Assembly: GCA_013334735.1 (NCBI GenBank)
Contig: JAAXXA010000096.1
Coordinates: 1 to 8,486 of the forward strand
Length of the DNA: 8,486 nucleotides
Source: Bacteroidota bacterium
Lineage (GTDB): Bacteria > Bacteroidota > Bacteroidia > Bacteroidales > CG2-30-32-10
Direction of reading: 5' to 3'
Position 1 is the stretch's first letter, and the number at the start of each line of letters is the position of its first letter. Below, piece after piece: positions 6,380-8,486 of this stretch. The notes beneath the pieces were generated by a model. It made no database searches and was not told where the DNA came from. It saw only the letters and a list, made by a program, of their open reading frames with translations. Position numbers and translations under genes: made by a program.

Positions 6380-6385
6380 ACTTTT

Positions 6386-7300
6386 TTAAAATTGTTTCGT
6401 AATGATCATTAATATACTTAAAAAAATCAATATCGAAATTGGTGTAAGCAGTACTATCGCTTTATTATTATTTCTCAATTTATACCTTGCTCTGAACGAT
6501 TCGGCTAGTCCTATAATTATTGCAAATAAAATCTGTATCGTAAAAAATATTAAAATAGCAAAATACAAAGGCATGAACGGAGTGAAAAAGAAATTGCTTA
6601 TAAGTGTACCATATATCACAAATTTTAGTGATGAAGCATAACTTATAAGTGCCAAGTCGAAACCGCTATTATCTAAAACCATTACCTCATGTATCATTGT
6701 TAGTTCAAGGTGCGTTTTTGGATCGTCATAAGGCAGACGGCTGTTTTCTACCATTATTATCTGATAAAGATTGAATGCTGCTAGAATACCTGTAAAAACA
6801 GCTATATACGAATTAAAATAAAGAGAACTTAAAATTTCATAAAAAGATGTATGCCCTGTCAGCATTGCAAACGATGCCATCAGTACAAAAAATGCAGGTT
6901 CTACAAGCATTGAATACAAAGCTTCACGACTGGCGCCCATACCGTTGAAAGCACTTGCAGTATCAAGAGCAGCTATTATCATTAAAAATTTCCCTAAAGC
7001 AAGTATATAACTAAACGCGATAAAATCACCATCAAAAGAAAGTAATCCCGGCATATTATTAAATGGCAGAAGGAACGCAGCGCTCAATATCGTTGAAAAA
7101 TATACTACAGGAGCTATTTTAAAAATAAATGAGGCTGTGGTACTATAAATTGTACCTTTCTTAAATAACCGGATAATATCATAAATAGGCTGAAATAATC
7201 CGGGTCCCTTTCTTCCGCTTGCAATACTTTTTACGCGAGTAATTATTCCCGGAAATATCAGGCTCGCCAAAAAAATCATTATAATGCCGGCTGCTTTCAT
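6386..7300 (-). CDS. hyfC: HyfC-like membrane subunit (NuoH family)
   Basis: A 304-residue protein with about eight hydrophobic helices, typical of NuoH/HyfC/HycD. Family motifs in order: G29-R-K-G-P-G-L-F-Q-P-I-Y-D-I-I-R-L-F, D113-T-A-S-A-F-N-G-M-G-A-S-R-E-A, E185-N-S-R-L-P-Y-D-D-P-K-T-H-L-E-L and the following T-M-I-H-E-V-M-V-L-D (201-210), then A266-E-S-F-R-A-R-Y-K-L-R near the C-terminus. This subunit anchors the cytoplasmic arm to the membrane, and its acidic loops are thought to couple electron transfer to ion pumping. The coupling motifs are intact although the neighbouring large subunit lacks its metal site. The ATG at 7298-7300 overlaps the TGA of the upstream gene (ATGA), implying translational coupling. 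Confidence 0.93.
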   Translation of the reverse strand: MKAAGIIMIFLASLIFPGIITRVKSIASGRKGPGLFQPIYDIIRLFKKGTIYSTTASFIFKIAPVVYFSTILSAAFLLPFNNMPGLLSFDGDFIAFSYILALGKFLMIIAALDTASAFNGMGASREALYSMLVEPAFFVLMASFAMLTGHTSFYEILSSLYFNSYIAVFTGILAAFNLYQIIMVENSRLPYDDPKTHLELTMIHEVMVLDNSGFDLALISYASSLKFVIYGTLISNFFFTPFMPLYFAILIFFTIQILFAIIIGLAESFRARYKLRNNNKAIVLLTPISILIFLSILMIITKQF

Positions 7301-8486
7301 ATTAAATTAAAAATTGTAAGTAAAATCAATGCTATAAGCAATACAAACATATACATGATATAATGTTGTGTCTGTCCTGTTTGTACAAAAGCGAGACGGT
7401 TAAATATCTTTTTAAAAAAGTCAGTAACCTTGTCGAATAATTTTTCTTCTGTAAGACTGTCCGAATGTGAACCAAAAGACCTTTCTTCAGGAAATATTTC
7501 CTCATCGGCAATAGCTTTAAAAGCTGTTTTCCTATTAAGCATTTCGTCCATGTCGTGATAATAATTTTCAGCATAAGATGATGCCGTATATTGCAATTTA
7601 CTTGCGTTTCCGGTATATCCGCAACCCCATGTAGGTTTATAATCAATAACTTTATTACGAAAAGCTATTTTTCTAACGAAATAAATTAAAGCTGTAATGC
7701 CAATAAACAATAATGCAAACCAACTTATATATGTTGTATTTATTACTGTATTTTCGGGTAATGTCTGTTGCTTGTGTATGTATAAATTTGCCAAACCGAA
7801 AAATGTATTTGATATTAATTCAGGGTAAATGCCTATTGCAACAATTACAAGTAATATTAAATATTGAGGAACTAATGAATACCATTTTACTTCTGTAATT
7901 TTTTCTGTTAATATATGTCGGGGATTTCCAAGAAAAGTTATTCCGAATGCTTTGGTAAAGCAGAATATGGCAAGCCCTCCGATTACTACCAAAGATAGCA
8001 TTGCAAACATCATCAGAATTTTGATACCTGTTGAAGAAGCAATCATCCCTTGTGCAAACCCATTGTAAATAAAAAACTCTGAAACAAAACCATTGAAAGG
8101 AGGAAGCCCGCATATAGCAATGGATGCAATTAAAAACAGCAATGTTGTATGAGGCATTTTTTTAATAAGCCCACCCATTTTATCAATGTCTCGGGTATGA
8201 GTTTTTGCATATACCGACCCCATGCTATAGAATAACAACGACTTGAAAAGAGAATGGTTAAGTATATGTAATATGCCTCCGCCAAATCCTAATATGGCTA
8301 AAGCATTATTTCCAGTCCCCACTCCTATAAGCCCCGTGCCTATTCCTATTCCAATTATTCCGATATTTTCGATACTGTGATATGCAAGCAATTTTTTCAT
8401 GTCGTGCTGAATAATAGCTGTGCCAACACCTGCAATTCCTGAAACAAGTGAAACTATTAAAATAATAATACCTATTGTTGCTATAT
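7297..8486 (-). CDS. hyfB: HyfB-like antiporter-type membrane subunit (5' end cut by window edge)
   Basis: The open frame continues past the ATG at 8398-8400 to the right edge, and the residues before that ATG (G-T-A-I-I-Q-H-D) are the normal family sequence leading into M-K-K-L-L-A-Y-H-S-I-E-N-I-G, so that ATG is internal. About 395 residues are visible. E. coli HyfB is about 670, so roughly 40 percent is missing. Seen: H-S-L-F-K-S-L-L-F with the helix-8 Lys (fragment residue 81), G-L-P-P-F-N-G-F-V-S-E with a helix-12 Glu (136), the HyfB-specific W-G-C-G-Y (286-290) followed by L-Q-Y-T-A-S-S-Y-A, a long cytoplasmic stretch, and a final helix after A-F-V-Q-T-G-Q-T-Q-H-Y. It should conduct protons or sodium ions at one end of the membrane arm. 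It ends TGA inside the next gene's ATG (4-base overlap). Confidence 0.92.
   Translation of the reverse strand, partial: IATIGIIILIVSLVSGIAGVGTAIIQHDMKKLLAYHSIENIGIIGIGIGTGLIGVGTGNNALAILGFGGGILHILNHSLFKSLLFYSMGSVYAKTHTRDIDKMGGLIKKMPHTTLLFLIASIAICGLPPFNGFVSEFFIYNGFAQGMIASSTGIKILMMFAMLSLVVIGGLAIFCFTKAFGITFLGNPRHILTEKITEVKWYSLVPQYLILLVIVAIGIYPELISNTFFGLANLYIHKQQTLPENTVINTTYISWFALLFIGITALIYFVRKIAFRNKVIDYKPTWGCGYTGNASKLQYTASSYAENYYHDMDEMLNRKTAFKAIADEEIFPEERSFGSHSDSLTEEKLFDKVTDFFKKIFNRLAFVQTGQTQHYIMYMFVLLIALILLTIFNLI

Noticed and set aside
7332..7646. Open frames of about 100 codons in other minus-strand frames of the HyfB-like gene (also 7820-8113)
   Set aside because: They overlap well-conserved HyfB sequence, show no recognisable motif, and are expected by chance as out-of-frame shadows.
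7297..8400. Starting the HyfB-like protein at the ATG at 8400
   Set aside because: The open frame continues to the window edge and the residues upstream of this ATG are conserved family sequence, so the true start lies outside.
1870..8486. Reading the cluster as respiratory complex I (nuo)
   Set aside because: The small subunit has C-x2-C-E rather than adjacent Cys-Cys, the large subunit has the G-P-I-H-A-G-I-I-E-P-G-H-F-R-F motif of group 4 enzymes, and HyfE-type and HyfB-type subunits are present. The gene order is Hyf-like.

Overview
This is an AT-rich window (by eye about one third G+C) from a bacterium that is most likely a member of the Bacteroidota. The pointers are the low G+C, start codons with no clear Shine-Dalgarno sequence upstream, TAnnTTTG-type -7 boxes in two of the gaps, and the general character of the proteins. 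This assignment is an inference. Every gene I can support lies on the minus strand, so the window reads from its right end to its left end.

Positions 8486 to 1870 hold the distal part of one operon for a membrane-bound, hydrogenase-4-like (Hyf/complex I superfamily) respiratory complex. In transcription order it has a 5'-truncated hyfB-like antiporter subunit, hyfC-like (NuoH-like), hyfE-like (NuoK-like), hyfF-like (second antiporter-type subunit), a hyfG-like NuoC-NuoD fusion, and a ferredoxin-NuoB fusion that combines HyfH and HyfI. Junctions are tight (4-base overlap, then gaps of 6, 6 and 11 bases), except for a 161-base spacer between hyfE and hyfF that contains repeats and hairpins.

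The main result is that the hydrogenase-like large subunit has lost both CxxC pairs that bind the [NiFe] site. The first site reads E-S-I-A-G-D-S and the last reads D-P-S-L-H-N-W. All other family landmarks remain, as does the full cysteine set for the proximal [4Fe-4S] cluster and two ferredoxin clusters in the small subunit. It should therefore not be a hydrogenase. It fits the energy-converting-hydrogenase-related (Ehr) class: an electron wire and ion-pumping arm joined to a subunit whose acceptor or donor is unknown. A name such as 'hydrogenase-4' or 'formate hydrogenlyase' would be misleading.

Positions 1869 to 1510 are a 360-base non-coding stretch. It holds a REP-like short palindrome, a 73-base inverted repeat that can fold into a three-way junction, a perfect 10-bp inverted repeat, and a candidate -7 promoter box for the next gene.

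Positions 1509 to 1 hold the first 503 codons of a transporter of the AspT/YidE (aspartate-alanine exchanger-like) family with two central TrkA-C (RCK_C) domains. It runs off the left edge about 50 residues short of the usual length. No link between the transporter and the Ehr complex is shown beyond adjacency and shared strand.
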